Assembly (NCBI GenBank): GCA_958295665.1
Contig: OY282560.1
Span: forward strand, 192,388,061 to 192,452,060
Source of the DNA: Tipula vernalis
Lineage: Eukaryota; Arthropoda; Insecta; Diptera; Tipulidae
Reading direction: 5' to 3'
Length of the DNA stretch: 64,000 bases
Within the stretch, counting starts at the first letter, position 1. Each line of letters begins with the position of its first letter. Below the pieces are notes generated by a model. That model saw only the letters and a program-made list of their open reading frames with translations. It had not been told where the DNA came from and ran no database searches. The position numbers and the translations under genes were made by a program. Of the stretch, positions 45,244-58,620 are shown piece after piece.

Positions 45244-46982
45244 AGCGGAAGCCAACTTGATTACCAAACACCAATGTAAAGATTAGAACAATTTGAAAAT
45301 GTAAGATTCGAAAGAGAGGCGATTGGCAAGGTGGTTTTAAAAGCTTGTTATGGTGTGCGAGGCAATTCAAAATACAGAGATCTTAATGAAAACGAATAAC
45401 AAAGTCAATTTTAGTGATCATAACTCTGGACTATGTACTGAATTCGAACATCTCAAATCTACAAGAACAACAAATTTCCCTGTAAAATAAAAAAAATCAC
45501 GTGGTTTAGCGAAAAAAATATTAATTGATAATTCTATTATCAATTTCTTAATAAGAATCACTAATCACAATAACAACAATTATCGGCTTTATACTCAGTT
45601 TAATGTTATCAATTCTGACTTGGAAAATTATACCCGCAACGTTAAAATCTTTCAACTATTTACCAACTTAATTATGCTATCATAATAGCCCCATAGAACA
45701 GTACCAATTCACGAGACCATATTTGCGGCTGCTGCTAAAAGCATATCTCGTACAATTTTCCTACGATAGATGAAATTTAGACGATTTTCTGAATAACTAA
45801 TAGCATATACTATTTGACCCAAACATAAAGATCAATGAAGAAATTCTTATCTGCATATTAACGCGAATAACTATCAATTTTTCTGCATCCACCAAATACA
45901 TTTACGAGTCGAGCAGAAGCGAGAATTAATGAACAAGAATTAAGCAGCTAAAAAGAAATTTAATATTTTGCATCATCTTTCCAAGGTCCACCACACAAAT
46001 TGGGGGAAAAAAATTGCAAGGGACACGCAAAAAGTGCAATTTGAATTAGCTTAAGATCGCGAGTTACTTGCTTTTACCTCAACAAATTTTCGATCGTGCT
46101 TTCGATAAATCTGGAAATGGTATTTTTAAACTAAATGAGTACGTTACTTAAATGAAGCGTCTACATTCAACGGCCGTGTTAATTTCATTAAATATTGGCT
46201 TTGATTTGCTTCTTCAATTCGGTAAAGATCTGTTAAACCCTATATAGTCTTTTCGTTGCATTTATACTCAAAGATTATAGTCGAGACGTCGGTAAAAGAA
46301 CGCATACACGATCAAAAGTGTTGAACACATCAATGCGGCGATGACATAATTGCCGTTGACGACAATTAAACACTAGGTCGATTCTTCTTTACCGATGGTT
46401 TTGGAGGTTCTAGAAATACGTATGTAATTAGAATGAACCAGATATATGCTGCCACGCTTATTTAAAAAGCGGTATCTCAGCTACAACTAATTCAGAGAAA
46501 ATGACAATTTTGTAAAAATGAAATTTACATAGGTATAAAATTACGTCTATAAAACATTTCAATTGCAATTATTTAAGACTTTTTTTTAACTTTATTTAAC
46601 TATAAAAGAATTAAATTTAAAATTATTTTAATTTAGAAGTTATTTGAGATACTGCATTTTCACTTAGTTTCTTACTTGCACTGTAGAAAAATGTCCATAA
46701 GAAAATAAATAAACTGCAAATTCATAACTAAATTGTTAACATAAGTATAAAATTAAAAAAATTGAACATACTATAGCTAAAACTATAAAAAACCTTCATT
46801 GGTTTTGATCAACAAAACTACAAAATATAACTAAAAAAAAAATCATTTGAGTCAAAATTTATAATCAAAACATGAAATGATCTTCGGTATGTTAATCTTT
46901 TAATTAATTATTCTGATTCCGGTAGATTAATCCAAAGCTAAAGTCGGGTAGGCATTAAATTTGCCAGATGTTGAATTAAAGT
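45244..46982. other. Non-coding stretch
   Basis: I recognise no gene, RNA or transposon end. Composition is AT-rich without clear repeats. Confidence 0.5.
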
Positions 46983-49142
46983 TTGTTTTTTTCCTTTTTT
47001 ATACCAACGATTGATGGTTATATTATTATGGTCAATCTTGTAAAAAAAAATCATAACTTCCTCTTTGTACCGCCACTTGAACTTTATCATTTATGTAGGG
47101 ACATGAAGTTATTTTTTTCAATTTATATCGAGAGGTATAATCAGGCCATTCATTGGGCATTTGTTTCACTTCTACGTGTTTTGCAGCACTGCTAACTGTT
47201 TGACTAAAATCTTCAAAATCATACAATTTGTTTTTACATCTTTTCATCGACTGCTCAACTTGATGATGAAATGAGTCAGCTGAGATAAAATTATGGCCTG
47301 TCTCAAAATATTTTATAGTTATCGTTTCGGCTAATATTTCGCCATAGTTAACAAGATAAATTAGAAACCAGAAAAATGCCCAGTTTTTATTTTGAGCTAA
47401 GCAATTATCTCTCCATAATATTATTTTTTTAACATCTCTGTGATGTTTGAAAAATGTATAATATGTATGAACTTATAAGTTCATCCTTCGTGCGTCCAGA
47501 TAACACTTCATGCCACAATACTGGAATAATCTTCAGATTAGTATGTTTTTTGTCCAACCGGAGCAAATGTTTCATTATACACGACAATCCTATTTACAAA
47601 AATTGCTGTTTTGTACATCTTCATTCGTGGTAGCATAATAACTTTCTGTAAATCTGCTGAATAAATTATGGTACCACGTTCAATAAGATCAGCATCTTGC
47701 TTATATTGTTTTCTGGATTCGTTCGCTCTGTCAATATGTTTTTTCCACTCTGCACAATAGGCGCAATTATCTTTCAGACTTTCTTCGTTACGGCTTTTAT
47801 CCTGCCATTTAAATTCTTCGCACTACTCACATTCCTCATGCCCCAGGTTAGCAAACGATATATTTAAATCACGAATCACTTTACGATGCTTCTCATATGA
47901 GCAGGTTAAATCTTGGTTGTTCTTTATAAAATGTTCGTGCAATGTCTTAACTGATAGATCGCTTGCGAAACATCAGGATTAAATCCTAATATGTGCTGTT
48001 TGATAGGTGTATCATCAATTTTATTATGAGCGGGATTCTTCCCTCTCTAAGCTTTTGGCGCTTGTTCCTATAACTTTTTAAAGCAGTTTGCAAAGGCTTG
48101 TCGTTTGATGGCTTATATCCTAAGGTGCTTAAAAAAACTGTTTGCAGACTATATGGGCTGTACCATTTGCGTCCTTTAAAGTAGAGGAAAAAGATTTTTG
48201 CCTGCGATACAGTTGATCTAATGATTCTCTTACGGTTCCTTGTTTCACTGGTTGAGATGATGTGTGATGTAACATGAACGATTTCCTATTCGAACTATTT
48301 AACTTCCAGAATGACTCGTTTAACGCCTTACGACGATCTTCACATACATTTTGCAGGCACTTCTTTTTGCATGCACACGGTGGTTGAAGTGGATGTTTTA
48401 CTATTTGTTTTAGTATTTTTTCTGAATTTCTTTCTTTCACTGATGTGTCATACTTCTTCCTTTTCCTTACTGTCTGATATTATCCGAATTCAAGTTTTTC
48501 TCCAACGTCATTAATTCGTTTGCTACCATTAAATGGTCCAACCCCGTCAATATATCATTTTCAGTCATCTTAATACTTGTTTCATCTGTGGTATCTTGGG
48601 TTGTATTTAACTCAGTAATATCTTCCATATTTTCCGAATCATAATTAGAGAAGCTAAAGCTGGAAACATCTAAAAGATTCCAGTCAAAAGGTTGGTTTCT
48701 GTTTATAGGTGCCATTGGTATCGTTTTGAGTTCATGGTACATTGATGATGATATGTTATTTTGCCGAATATCACAGGTATCCTCAAAATGCTGTGCTGTA
48801 TTTTCGAAAGGCTGTGTGTTTGGCGCTTCTATAACAATTGGTTGCCTATCATTTGTCAAAGTTTCTTTCATTGTGTCAATTGGTACCGATACCAGTTCAA
48901 TTGGTATCAATGCCAATTCAATTGATGAAAAGTTTCCTTTTCGCAAGATATCAGCTGGTTTGCTTTTTTGCTGTCGATTGTACTTCTGGGTCGTCATTTG
49001 ATTCATCGTCGGTTGGAAAAAAAATCAGAGTCAATGGATTCAATGTTGTTTTTCAATTTTGTTTCTTTTCGGAATTTTTCTCTTAGTAATTTGTTTTTTT
49101 TTTCGCCAGTATCATTAACATTCGTGTACTCCTTTGTGACAT
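46983..49142 (-). pseudogene. Uncharacterised DDE-like transposase-type protein, decayed
   Basis: ATG 49142 gives MSQRSTRMLMILAKKK, then a low-complexity acidic region (49006-48467). The conserved part begins KHPLQPPCACKKKCLQNVCE (about 48390), RKALNESFWKLNS, DANGTAHIVCKQFF, LSTLGYKPSNDKPLQTALKS (about 48110); then FANLGHEECE and CAYCAEWKKH (47860-47740), IIYSADLQKVIMLPRMKMYK (about 47650), FAPVGQK, KKIILWRDNCLAQNKNW (about 47400), FETGHNFISADSFHHQVEQ (about 47270) and KRCKNKLYDFEDFS to the stop at 47032. SADLQ, RDNCLAQN and SADSFHHQVE give an Asp...Asp...Glu series as in RNase H-fold transposases; this is inference. I recall many unnamed insect proteins of this type. Multiple stops and shifts make it dead. 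Confidence 0.7.
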
Positions 49143-49354
49143 GTTTCCTGAATCTGAGAATAAAAAAAAAAGTTATTCTTTAAAAGAAAGACGTTTCTCA
49201 AGCTTGTAACAAGTAAAATAAATCTGCTAACTAAACATTTAACATAATTTATTAATAACTTACCATTCATAATATTATGCAATAAATTGTTCACTTTCAC
49301 GGTAAATTTACTATGCACATACCAAAATTGTTATATCTCATTTTCATATTTAAC
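49143..49354. other. Short non-coding gap
   Basis: AT-rich sequence between the upstream end of the DDE-like pseudogene and the gypsy LTR. No terminus of either element was identified. Confidence 0.5.
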
Positions 49355-49519
49355 GTAAAACACACTAATTTTTATACTGTCAACATTTTTATATTGCTTG
49401 CATAATAAAAACACAAAAGTCCCCAATCAATCCATTATAAACGCCATTCCATATAGTTGTGTTCTCAAATAAAGTTGTGTTTTTCCTAAATAATAAATTT
49501 AATATTTGTAAATATAAAA
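49355..49519 (+). repeat. 5' LTR of Ty3/gypsy element (165 bp)
   Basis: GTAAAACACACTAATTTTTA to TTTGTAAATATAAAA; the second copy at 53620-53784 has the same length and ends. I count about 14 differences between them, so the insertion is old. An AAATAAAG poly(A)-type signal lies near 49466. No clear target duplication. Confidence 0.9.
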
Positions 49520-49534
49520 GTGGCGATGAGGATT
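49520..49534 (+). promoter_or_regulatory. Putative tRNA primer-binding site
   Basis: GTGGCGATGAGGATT follows the 5' LTR at once, where a reverse-transcription primer site is expected. The tRNA was not identified. Confidence 0.5.
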
Positions 49535-49541
49535 AAACAAA

Positions 49542-50570
49542 ATGCCTACGGATCAAGAAATTTTACAAATTCTCAAAAGCCAACAAGAATTTATACAATC
49601 ATTTTTGGTGGCTCAAACAAAACAAGTGGCTACAACAATTTCACCGTTTTCCCCTTTAATGTGCAGAAACATCATTGGTCATCTCGACATATTTACTACA
49701 AATAAATCAGCATTTCGAGGCATGCGAGGTATCGGATGATAATAGGAAACGAGCATTTTTCCTGTCCAACGTGGGAGAATATATTTTTGAACTCCTTCAA
49801 AAATTATTCGACGGCGATTTGGTGAGTAGGACCTTTATATGTCCTATCTAACTCTAAATTATCAGACCATTTTACGTCAAAAATACATATTTAGGCTGCG
49901 CGTTATGAATTTCACAAAACGAAAATGAAACCAAACCAATCCTGCTCAGACTGGGTAGCGGATTTACGTGGTGTCGCACGCAATTGCATTTTTACGTGTA
50001 AAAAAGCAAATTGTTGCTCATCGTTCGTTGACGAATTAATTCGCGATATAATTGTAATAAATTCACCACACGATACAGTGAGAACCACGTGTTTACAAAA
50101 CGATAATCCTACTTTAGATGAAGTGTTGGGAATCGCTGTCGCGAATGAAACTACCGTTAAAACATTTTAAATCATAAAAGGTGAAACGTCAATGGATATA
50201 AATAAAATTGATTTACCTCGTGCTGATAATCGAAATAGTGATGTGAAATATAATTTAATTACAAGTGAAAATTTTTATAAATCCTGTCCCCAGTCCATAG
50301 ACGAGCATGAAAGATCAAAATGAAAATATTTTGATGCCACCTGCAATAGCTGTAATAAAAAGGGACACATTTCCACCGTTTGCATGTCTAGCGGACGTGG
50401 TCGAAGGTCATTCAGGTATCGTGAACCATATCGAAATTACAGTCAGAATCGACAACGTAGGCAATCACCCCAAGGTTTGCTTTCTAACTCACAGCGCCGC
50501 AGAAGTTCAAGCCCTCGAGACAGTTCATTTTCACCACGTAGACGGGGATCTGCTCATTCAATAAACGCTT
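49542..50570 (+). pseudogene. Ty3/gypsy gag remnant
   Basis: ATG 49542 opens MPTDQEILQILKSQQEF. After frame changes: EACEVSDDNRKRAFFLSNVG and IFELLQKLF (49712-49815), then the open stretch 49925-50170 with WVADLRGVARNC, FVDELIRDIIVINSPHDTVR and LDEVLGIAVANE, all typical of K02A2.6-like gag. The nucleocapsid CCHC reads CNSCNKKGHISTVC (about 50345-50385), followed by an Arg/Ser-rich tail. Frameshifts separate the pieces. The pol frame follows directly. Confidence 0.85.
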
Positions 50571-53500
50571 TTTTTTCAAATAGTTATGGCGCACTCGCAG
50601 GTTATTGCCCTTTTAGTAAAATTTGGATTGGATTGAAAATAAATGGACATCCAATTTTGTTTCAAGTGGACATGGGAGCTACTTGTTCAATTGTTGGACT
50701 TGCAACTTATGCACATATGGGATTTCCAAAATGTAATCCATCTTCAAAAATCGTAAGAGCGTACAGAGGAAACGTCATTCCAATTAAGGGTACTTTGAAT
50801 GTCACAGTGTTGTATAATAAGTTGGAAAAACAATTAGGTTTATTTGTCGTCGATTCCAATCATTGTGTTAACCTTATGGGACTAAATTGGTTCTAAGAAT
50901 TTAGTTTTAGTATCAAACACAACCAAACTAATATATTCACAATTGATGTACAACCTGATAATAATTTAAAGGCCCAGCTTATGGACATTTGCAAAAGTCA
51001 CCACGAGTTATTTAATCCTAAAACCATTGGACACTGTACGTCATTTCAAGCGTATATAAATTTTAAATCGGATGCAATACCAAAGTATTTCAAAGCTCTA
51101 GTTCTTCCATTTGTTATCCAAAACAAAGTAAAAGATGAGTTATCAAGACTAGTAAAACAAAATATTTTAAAACCGGTCCAGACCACACAATGGGCAACAC
51201 CTATTGTCCCGGTACTAAAACCAAATGGTGATATTCGCATATGTGACATACCATTCCCAGAATCGAAGAGTTATTCTATAAGCTACAAGGTGGTGTTTAC
51301 TTCACAAAAATTGATTTATAGGATGCATATTGTATTTACAAGTAGAGATATCTGACAGATCAAAGAAATTTATGGTAATTAATACTCCGTTCGGATTGTA
51401 CGAATACCAACGGTTACCATTCGGTATTTCAAGTGCACCAGGTATTTTTCAAAGATTAATGGAACAACTAACGGTCGATTTCGAGTTTTGTGCAGTTTAT
51501 CTTGACGATGTCATAATATCTGGCAGAATAAACGCTGAACATATAAACAACCTAAAATTATTAATGAGTCGTTTGGAAGAAAATGGATTTCGTTAAATAA
51601 ATGTGAGTTCGCCAAATCTGATATAGAATACCAAGGACATATCATCAGTAAAGACGGCATTCGATTATCTTCGCGTAGTTTAGAGGCTATAAAAAATTTA
51701 CTGCGCCCTCAAAATGTAAAAGAAGTGAAATCATTTACAGGAAAAATTAATTATTATAATATTCGTCCCTAATTTTTCACAGCTAGCCGCCCCTCTTACC
51801 CATCTCAGAGGCAAGAATGTCAATTTTCAGTGGACAGAACTACAAGAGGAATCATTTAAAAAATCAAAAATTGCAATAATGAATGCGAATCTACAGGCAC
51901 ATTTCCGGCAAAATTATCCGATCATATTGAAGATGTTATTTCCCATCGATGTACAGACGGTTCAGAGCACCAGATTGCTTTCGCTTCGAAAACACTAAAC
52001 AAAACCCAACAGCGATATTCACAAATTGAGAAGGAGGCCCTCTCAATTACTTATGGAGTGACCAAATTTAACCAATACTTGCAAGGACGCAAATTTGAGT
52101 TGATGACGGATCACAAACCACTAATCTCCTTATAACACTCAAACAAACAACTCCCGGTACACTCTATTAATAGATTACAACGATGGGCTATTATTTTGAT
52201 GGGATATGAGTACAAAATTATTTACAAACCAACAAATCACAACAAAAATGCGTCTGCATCACTCTCACGACTGCCTTGTGGTCCAGACACCCGGCTCGAT
52301 GCTAGCGAACAGGCTTGCTATAAGGTGGACGACGACTATCAATCATTACTTGATGATTCAATCTAATAAATTCTGAGATTGTCGGAAAACAAACTAAATC
52401 TAATCGAATCATCTCTAAAATAAATGAGTTTATACAAAATAGTTGGCCAAATGGGTTATCTTTATGTGACGAAATGTCCTACTCAGCGTATTTTAGACGC
52501 AGAGATAGTTAAGCTGTTTTAACAATATTATCTTATAATAGACAGAGCATCATACTCGTGTTGTCATTCCAGATACCATGCACAACAAAGTTCCAGCACT
52601 ACTCCACGAAGGATACTGGGGCACAACCAGAATGAAGCAGTTAGCACGTCGCTACTGCTGGTGGCCATCGCTCGATCGCGATATTAAGAAACTCCTTAAA
52701 AAATTGCGAAAGTTGCCAATTCAATGCCTGCGCACCGAAGAAAGAGTATACCAGTTGGCCAACTCCGAGTGAACCTTGGCAAATGATTACACATTGATTA
52801 CGCAGGGCCGTTCATGGAAAAAAATATGGTTAATCTGTGTTGATGCCTATGCCAAATACCCATTCATCAGCCCTATGACAACTACTTCATCAAATAGCAC
52901 TATTCGCGCTCTAAAACAAATATTTGCAATCCGATCACCATTTTTAGTGACAACGGACCACAATTCACTTCAAGTGAATTTAAAATGTTCTGTAAACAAA
53001 ATTCAATCGAACATGTTACGTCCGCTCCGTTCCACCCGGAATCAAATGGCGAAGCGGAACGATTCGTTCGCACCTTCAAAACCGCAATAAAAACAAATTC
53101 ATTTGACAACACTGACTGTGACACTGCCTTAATAAAATTTTGTGGCAACTTACAGAGCAACCCCTTTACCAGGTATGGATCAACCGCTAGCTGAGTTAAT
53201 CCATTGACGCCAACTGAGGACATTCTTAACTACAATTTTACCTAGTCTACCCTAGCGGGGGAATTTCGAAGGGTCAATTTCAAAACAAATGATCCAGTTT
53301 ACAGGCGTTCATAAAGGCATGTCTAGGAATCATGTTGTATTTGGTAGAAACAAATCTTGGTATATGGAGAAGACACCAAAACCAGCTTCGCTCAAGAAGT
53401 TCAGTTTCGAGATCAATGTCCGACGAGTCAAGCACCGATAACACCCAAACTTCGGATAGTAACAAAACCATACAATTCAATAACTTTATGGTACCTACAC

Positions 53501-53619
53501 CGCAAAAGGAGACTGGGACGTTACCCATGGAGGATCCAACTATGGCTAGATTGGAAACCAACGAAACAAATCCATCTCCGAGCACCACGGAGATCGAAGA
53601 ACCATCGACGTCCATTGCA
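50571..53619 (+). pseudogene. Ty3/gypsy pol remnant (PR-RT-RNase H-IN)
   Basis: Protease: FQVDMGATCSIVG (about 50665; Met replaces the usual Thr after the Asp). RT: LVKQNILKPVQTTQWATPIV (51150-51210), INTPFGLYEYQRLPFGISSA (51380-51440) and YLDDVIIS (51498-51521). RNase H: SKTLNKTQQRYSQIEKEALS and MTDHKPLISL (51975-52130). Integrase: LHEGYWGTTRMKQLARRYCW (52608-52665), the Cys pair damaged (KLPIQCL), DAYAKYPF, APFHPESNGEAERFVRT (53015-53070) and a C-terminal TNLGIWRRHQNQLRSRS (53347-53400). Stops at 50894 and elsewhere plus shifts inactivate it. The frame runs up to the 3' LTR with no env gene. Confidence 0.88.
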
Positions 53620-53784
53620 GTAAAACACACTAATTTTTATAGTGTCAAAATTTCTATATTGCTTGTAGAATAAAAATAAAAAAGTTCCCATTCATTCCAT
53701 TATAAACGCCATTCCATAAAGTTGTGTTCTCAAATAAAGTTGTGTAATTCCTAAATAATAAATTTAATATTTGTAAATATAAAA
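53620..53784 (+). repeat. 3' LTR of Ty3/gypsy element (165 bp)
   Basis: Partner of 49355-49519 with identical ends (GTAAAACACACTAATTTTTA to TTTGTAAATATAAAA). The CATTATAAACGCCATTCCAT block is unchanged between them. Confidence 0.9.
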
Positions 53785-56700
53785 AAAATCACTTGATCAC
53801 ATACAAAATCAACACCCGAATTATACGAAATTATGGACCTGAACATTATAATTATTGTCTAAACAAGCAAAAATATAACGGTACTTTATATGAGAAAGTT
53901 CTCAATTAAATGAGAAATTAATACTTAGTTGATTCGTATCTATATTTTGCTTAGCGAAAATGGTTCATCTCATAGCTCAAATAAACTAATAACTAATAAA
54001 CTAATTTATAGTTTAATGTTTCCGTTAATATAACGTTGAAAATAAAACCGAATATAGCACAAAAGTTACCGCGGTATTGCTTGGTATAGGTATTTGGTAT
54101 TTGGTATTTGAATATTGTTGAAATTAATGCTGATTCGAGCGGTAACTATGTTTTTCTTAGTGAGAAAGGCGCACACCTCACAGGATGGAAAAGTTACCGC
54201 TGTTATTGTTAAGTATTTCTAATTTACGATATTATTGCTAATGATTAGTGTAGACAATTTATTGAATTACGGCTTCTAAGCTTACTAAATTGTAGATACG
54301 CCGTATTTGCTTAGATTAATGTTTGATATACCACTTTTCTATTAATTTCAAAAGATGCCTTTTGCTACAAACTATCCAACTACCGCTTTATTATTTAGCA
54401 CGGCAGTATGTATGTCGGCTAAAAAGTTAACGTGTTTGAAATAATTGCGACGTTGACATTGATCGCAATTTATTGTACAATAGGGTTAGTACAAATTTCG
54501 TTGTTAGGTAGCTTGGAGCATATATAGTTATGACTAAAACCAAAATAATTCGTTTAATCTCCAAATTAAGATTAAATCGATCACAATATAAGTGTTAACC
54601 TTAACCGTGTGATGACACCATAATTAAATTATTCTTTAAACACGTATAACATTTAATCCAAGCGAAAGGTGGTATTAAGTAAGTAATAAAACAAAATAAT
54701 TATCAAAAAGCACGATAATCTAAAAATACATTCAGCTTGTAAAAGAAAATATTGTATGAATTAATACCTCTTCAAATTTAATATCAGTTAAATATTATAA
54801 CGAAAATTCTCATTCCATCAAATTTTTCATGAAAAGCTACACTTAAAATATTCATTTATATAAATTAAATTGTATTTTTACAAACTAATGGGCAAAAGTC
54901 GATTTCTATTCACCGCACACAAAATAAATAAAAATAACTATTTACTGATCACTATCGATTTCAATCGTTCGTTTTATTATTGTTATTATTACTATTTGTT
55001 GTCTCTATATAATATTATCGAAAATATATCTTAATTTGAAAATTGTATAGAAAGGGAATTAAAAATTTATGAAAAAGCTCTTAAACGGAAATGGGATATT
55101 ATTTTGTACCGTTCGCTTTTCATGTCCGCTTTATTATTGCATAATGTTGAGCACGGTGTGGACATTAAAATGTGGCCGATGAAAGGGGGAAAGACAAAAG
55201 ATCATATTTAAAGTAATAAATTCGTAGATATAGGTGAAATACCTTGATCTTTTATCAAAAAAATATTTTTTTTTTTTTTTTACAAAATTTAATAATAATA
55301 ATTTAATAAATTACAATCATAATAATAATATCATCGTCGTGATTCATGAATTCCCTAAATATAAAGTCGTGAATAAATGAGCTATGAATTTTTATAAATA
55401 ATAATAGTAATAACAATAAAATAATATATCTATCGTTAGACATTTTCAGAAACTATAAAAATCACTTGGTTTATATTAAATGAATGTTGGGAAATTTGTT
55501 AGTGATTGATAGCAATACAAATCATATCTTACACTTATAAGCCGATTTGCTATGCTTAGTTTTAAAATTTATTCGACTTATCTGGAAGGCATATCTATAT
55601 CAATTTCACAAAATGCTTAACATGGAATTAGAAAGATTTTTAAAAATTAGTTAGATCTTTAGTTTTAAATAATAATATTTTTGTTTTAAAAAAAATTAGA
55701 CGTGTCAATTTAATGCCTTGAGATGATTGATCTACATTTTTTATTTTTTTTTTTTTTTTTTTTTTGGTGTAGGAGAAAAAATATAATTTTTATTTTATTT
55801 TGTGGTTAATGGTTATTTAAACAATACTCGAGTTGGATATTTTATGAAAATTGTTTTAGGAAATGGTTGCAGTCACGAAATTAAATTTCATCACAATATA
55901 CCTATTTATATGTTTGGCGTGTACATGAATGCTGTTTACACGCCAACTTTTATAATATAACTGAATATTCATAAAAAAAAATTAAAAATGTTGTATTTGA
56001 AATATAAATAATTCATTCAGCTTGAGTGAAATTTATAGGAATGTTTTCATGTAAACTGTAATCAAAAACGTATGTACATATATGTAAGTATTTATCTTCA
56101 GAACGAGTACCTAGCAGAGAACGGAACCAGCGAAATCGAGTCTAATCGAAAAACCATAAAACTTTTTTGATTTTGTTTGATTTTACCAAAATTTGAAAAA
56201 TTTTTGTTTGATTTTGTTCGTTTTTTACTCTTTTTTTTATTCATAACAATGCACGAGGAAATTAGTATTCTACAGAATGAACCTCTTAGAAGAACAAGAA
56301 AACTTACTGTGATATTAGCAGCCAAATAGTTTCACATTTTTTATTATAATAAAAATGTTGTTTTAAAATACGTAAAACAATCGAACTATGTGAAACCACC
56401 TAACGAGAACACTTTTTGCAAAATTCAATTATTGAAATTAGGTTCCCTTTAAAACTGGATAGTATGATTTTCCGTCCTGCGAGTTTCTGTAGGGTAATTA
56501 TAGTTTAGTAAAAAAACATTTTTTTACTCACTGTTTTTCCCGTTTTTTATGAAAATAATAATACCCGGCGAGCTTAACAATTAGATTGATGGATAATCTA
56601 AGTGCTAATAAAATGGCGTAGGTAAAAATTAAATTTGCAAAAAGTGTACCCATAGGTTGGTTCCAAGATAGATTTTTTTAAAACCAATTTTTTATTATTA

Positions 56701-57132
56701 CAAAAGATGTAAAAACTATTAAACTGCACAGAAACTTATTTCTTGATCAAAAACTAGACATACAGTATCTTTAATTTAAAAAATTTACAAAGTCTCTAAA
56801 TTAATCTTAGATACAAAAATTTGATTCTTGGCCAATTTTGCGAAAATTTTAGCTGCTCCTTTTCAAAAGTTTCGGAGAGAAATTTATAATGAAAGGAGCT
56901 CTAGAAAAAATAAGAATTAGATCAGGAATTTCTTATAAAGGTAGATTTGATTTTAATATATTCTGAAAATTAATATATATATATTAATTTAAAAACATAG
57001 CATTTGAAGACAATGAAATCCTAAAACAAAATATGAATTATTAATTATTTTTACTATTATTATAATTATTGTTATTGTATTCTTATTTAAAAAAAATCAA
57101 ATTGAAGAGTCATAAACACAAAAAGACCAAAT
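53785..57132. other. AT-rich non-coding stretch
   Basis: No gene. It has a GGTATTT microsatellite-like run (about 54085-54112), T-tracts at about 55268-55281 and 55748-55764, TAATAATAA runs (55290-55430) and a 10-bp-arm hairpin TTGGCGTGTA...TACACGCCAA (55914-55946). The minus frame 56098-56325 is Lys-rich with no recognised relative. Confidence 0.55.
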
Positions 57133-57245
57133 TGTAAATTATAAAATTTGTGGAATTATTAAATAAAAACTTATAACGTTTGGGAAATTAGTATTTTCAT
57201 TTTCCGTCAATAAATTAAATTAATAAATTTAATTTTGGAGTTACA
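57133..57245 (+). repeat. 5' LTR of BEL/Pao element (113 bp)
   Basis: TGTAAATTATAAAATTTGTG to TTAATTTTGGAGTTACA, with TGT...ACA borders. It pairs with 62610-62725 with a handful of substitutions and small indels. Such short LTRs are unusual for BEL/Pao. Confidence 0.9.
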
Positions 57246-57640
57246 TACATTTATTTTTTGTCCTTCGAGCCGGATCTGGCACAACGTGGAATTGATATTG
57301 ATCAAAGGAATCATCAGCCACGTGTTACCGATTTGCGGCATATTATAATTTGTAAGCACCATTTTGGACGGAAAAATACTGAGATTTGGAGCAACGTGGG
57401 AAAACATCAACCAAAACCATCCACTTGGAGAACCAGTTAAAATTGTTAAGTATCAACTTTCTTTTATTTCCACTAAATCGTTTTGCTCTAAAATATAAAG
57501 ATTTACAATAAAACCAATCCAATAAATTTTATTTAATTTAAAAAAAAAAAAATCGTGATAACCGCGTGGGTGCGTGTGGTAATTTGTGATTAAAATTGAT
57601 AATAATGATAGATTTACATCAAAGGCCAATTCACCAAATT
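57246..57640 (+). promoter_or_regulatory. BEL/Pao leader with primer-binding region
   Basis: The LTR is followed by TTTTTTGTCCTTCGAGCCGG (57253-57272), a leader I associate with insect BEL/Pao elements where the primer tRNA binds. The rest, to the gag region, is untranslated or too decayed to read. Confidence 0.45.
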
Positions 57641-58620
57641 AAATAATTACGTGAGTGTTAACATTGATGAACTATCGTACGACGGTTTAAAAGCGAGGTT
57701 AGACCATGCACATTGACTATACTCCGAATTCGTAGCAGTGAAAGACAAGTTGTTGCAAGCGTCGTTGCGTAGTAATGCTCATACGGTACGAAAAATGAAC
57801 GAATCAATAAACGCAAATATATCTGGCCACGCGGTATCTGATTTTAAACTACAATCCCTATCAATGCCTACATTTGACGGTAATTTGCAAGAATAGCGAT
57901 CATTTTTTGATATTTTCACCTGTACCATCCACGAAAATTTCTCTCTAAAATTTCTTTCTTATCGTACTGCAGAAATTGGATGAAGAAACCAGACCAGTTT
58001 GGAAGTACGAAACAGAAGAGATCGATTTTCCGGCCATTGAAGATCATACTTCGTACAGTAGCAAACCACCAACTAATGACAAAAAGGTTTACTCTAAATC
58101 TCAGTCTTCCGCTAAATTGTTGCACACATCAATAGCGCCCTTTTGTCCACTTTGTGCAGGGGAAACCCACCGGCTTTTTAAATATGCCAAATTGATTGGA
58201 TTATCATACGCAGAACGTAGAGAATTCCTAAAAGTAAAATCCAGATGTTTCAATTGTTTTACAGATTCCCATACAGTGTTCCAATGTAGAAGCAAACGAA
58301 GATGTCATAATTGTAACAAACAACACAATACGTTGGTTCCTTTAAATCGTCCACCAATTGTCAATGATTTACCTGGACCTAGTTCGAAGTCAACAGCCGT
58401 TAATGCGCATGTCTCATGTTGTAGTGAAATTAGTGGTGAACTTGCATTGTCTACACGTGACCAGGATCAAAACGCCATATTACCGACCGTGATGCTGCAA
58501 ATTCAAAATAGTTTTAACACCTGGCAGGATATATGTGGATTACTCGACTCCGCATCCACTCGATCGTTTATTACAGAGTCGTGTGCCAACCGAATACACC
58601 TAGCGAGATCAAATAGATGA
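57641..58620 (+). pseudogene. BEL/Pao gag remnant and protease start
   Basis: Gag core LQSLSMPTFDGNLQE (57850-57894) with a stop where Trp is usual, then SFFDIFTCTIHENFSL; after a deletion the open stretch 57976-58620 carries DEETRPVWKYETEEIDFP, then zinc motifs CPLCAGETHRLFKYAKL, RCFNCFTDSHTVFQC and RCHNCNKQHNTLV (58138-58335). The protease begins ICGLLDSASTRSFIT (58531-58575); DSAS stands at the catalytic position where DSG/DSAS variants are found in BEL/Pao. The frame ends with TGA 58618. Confidence 0.87.
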
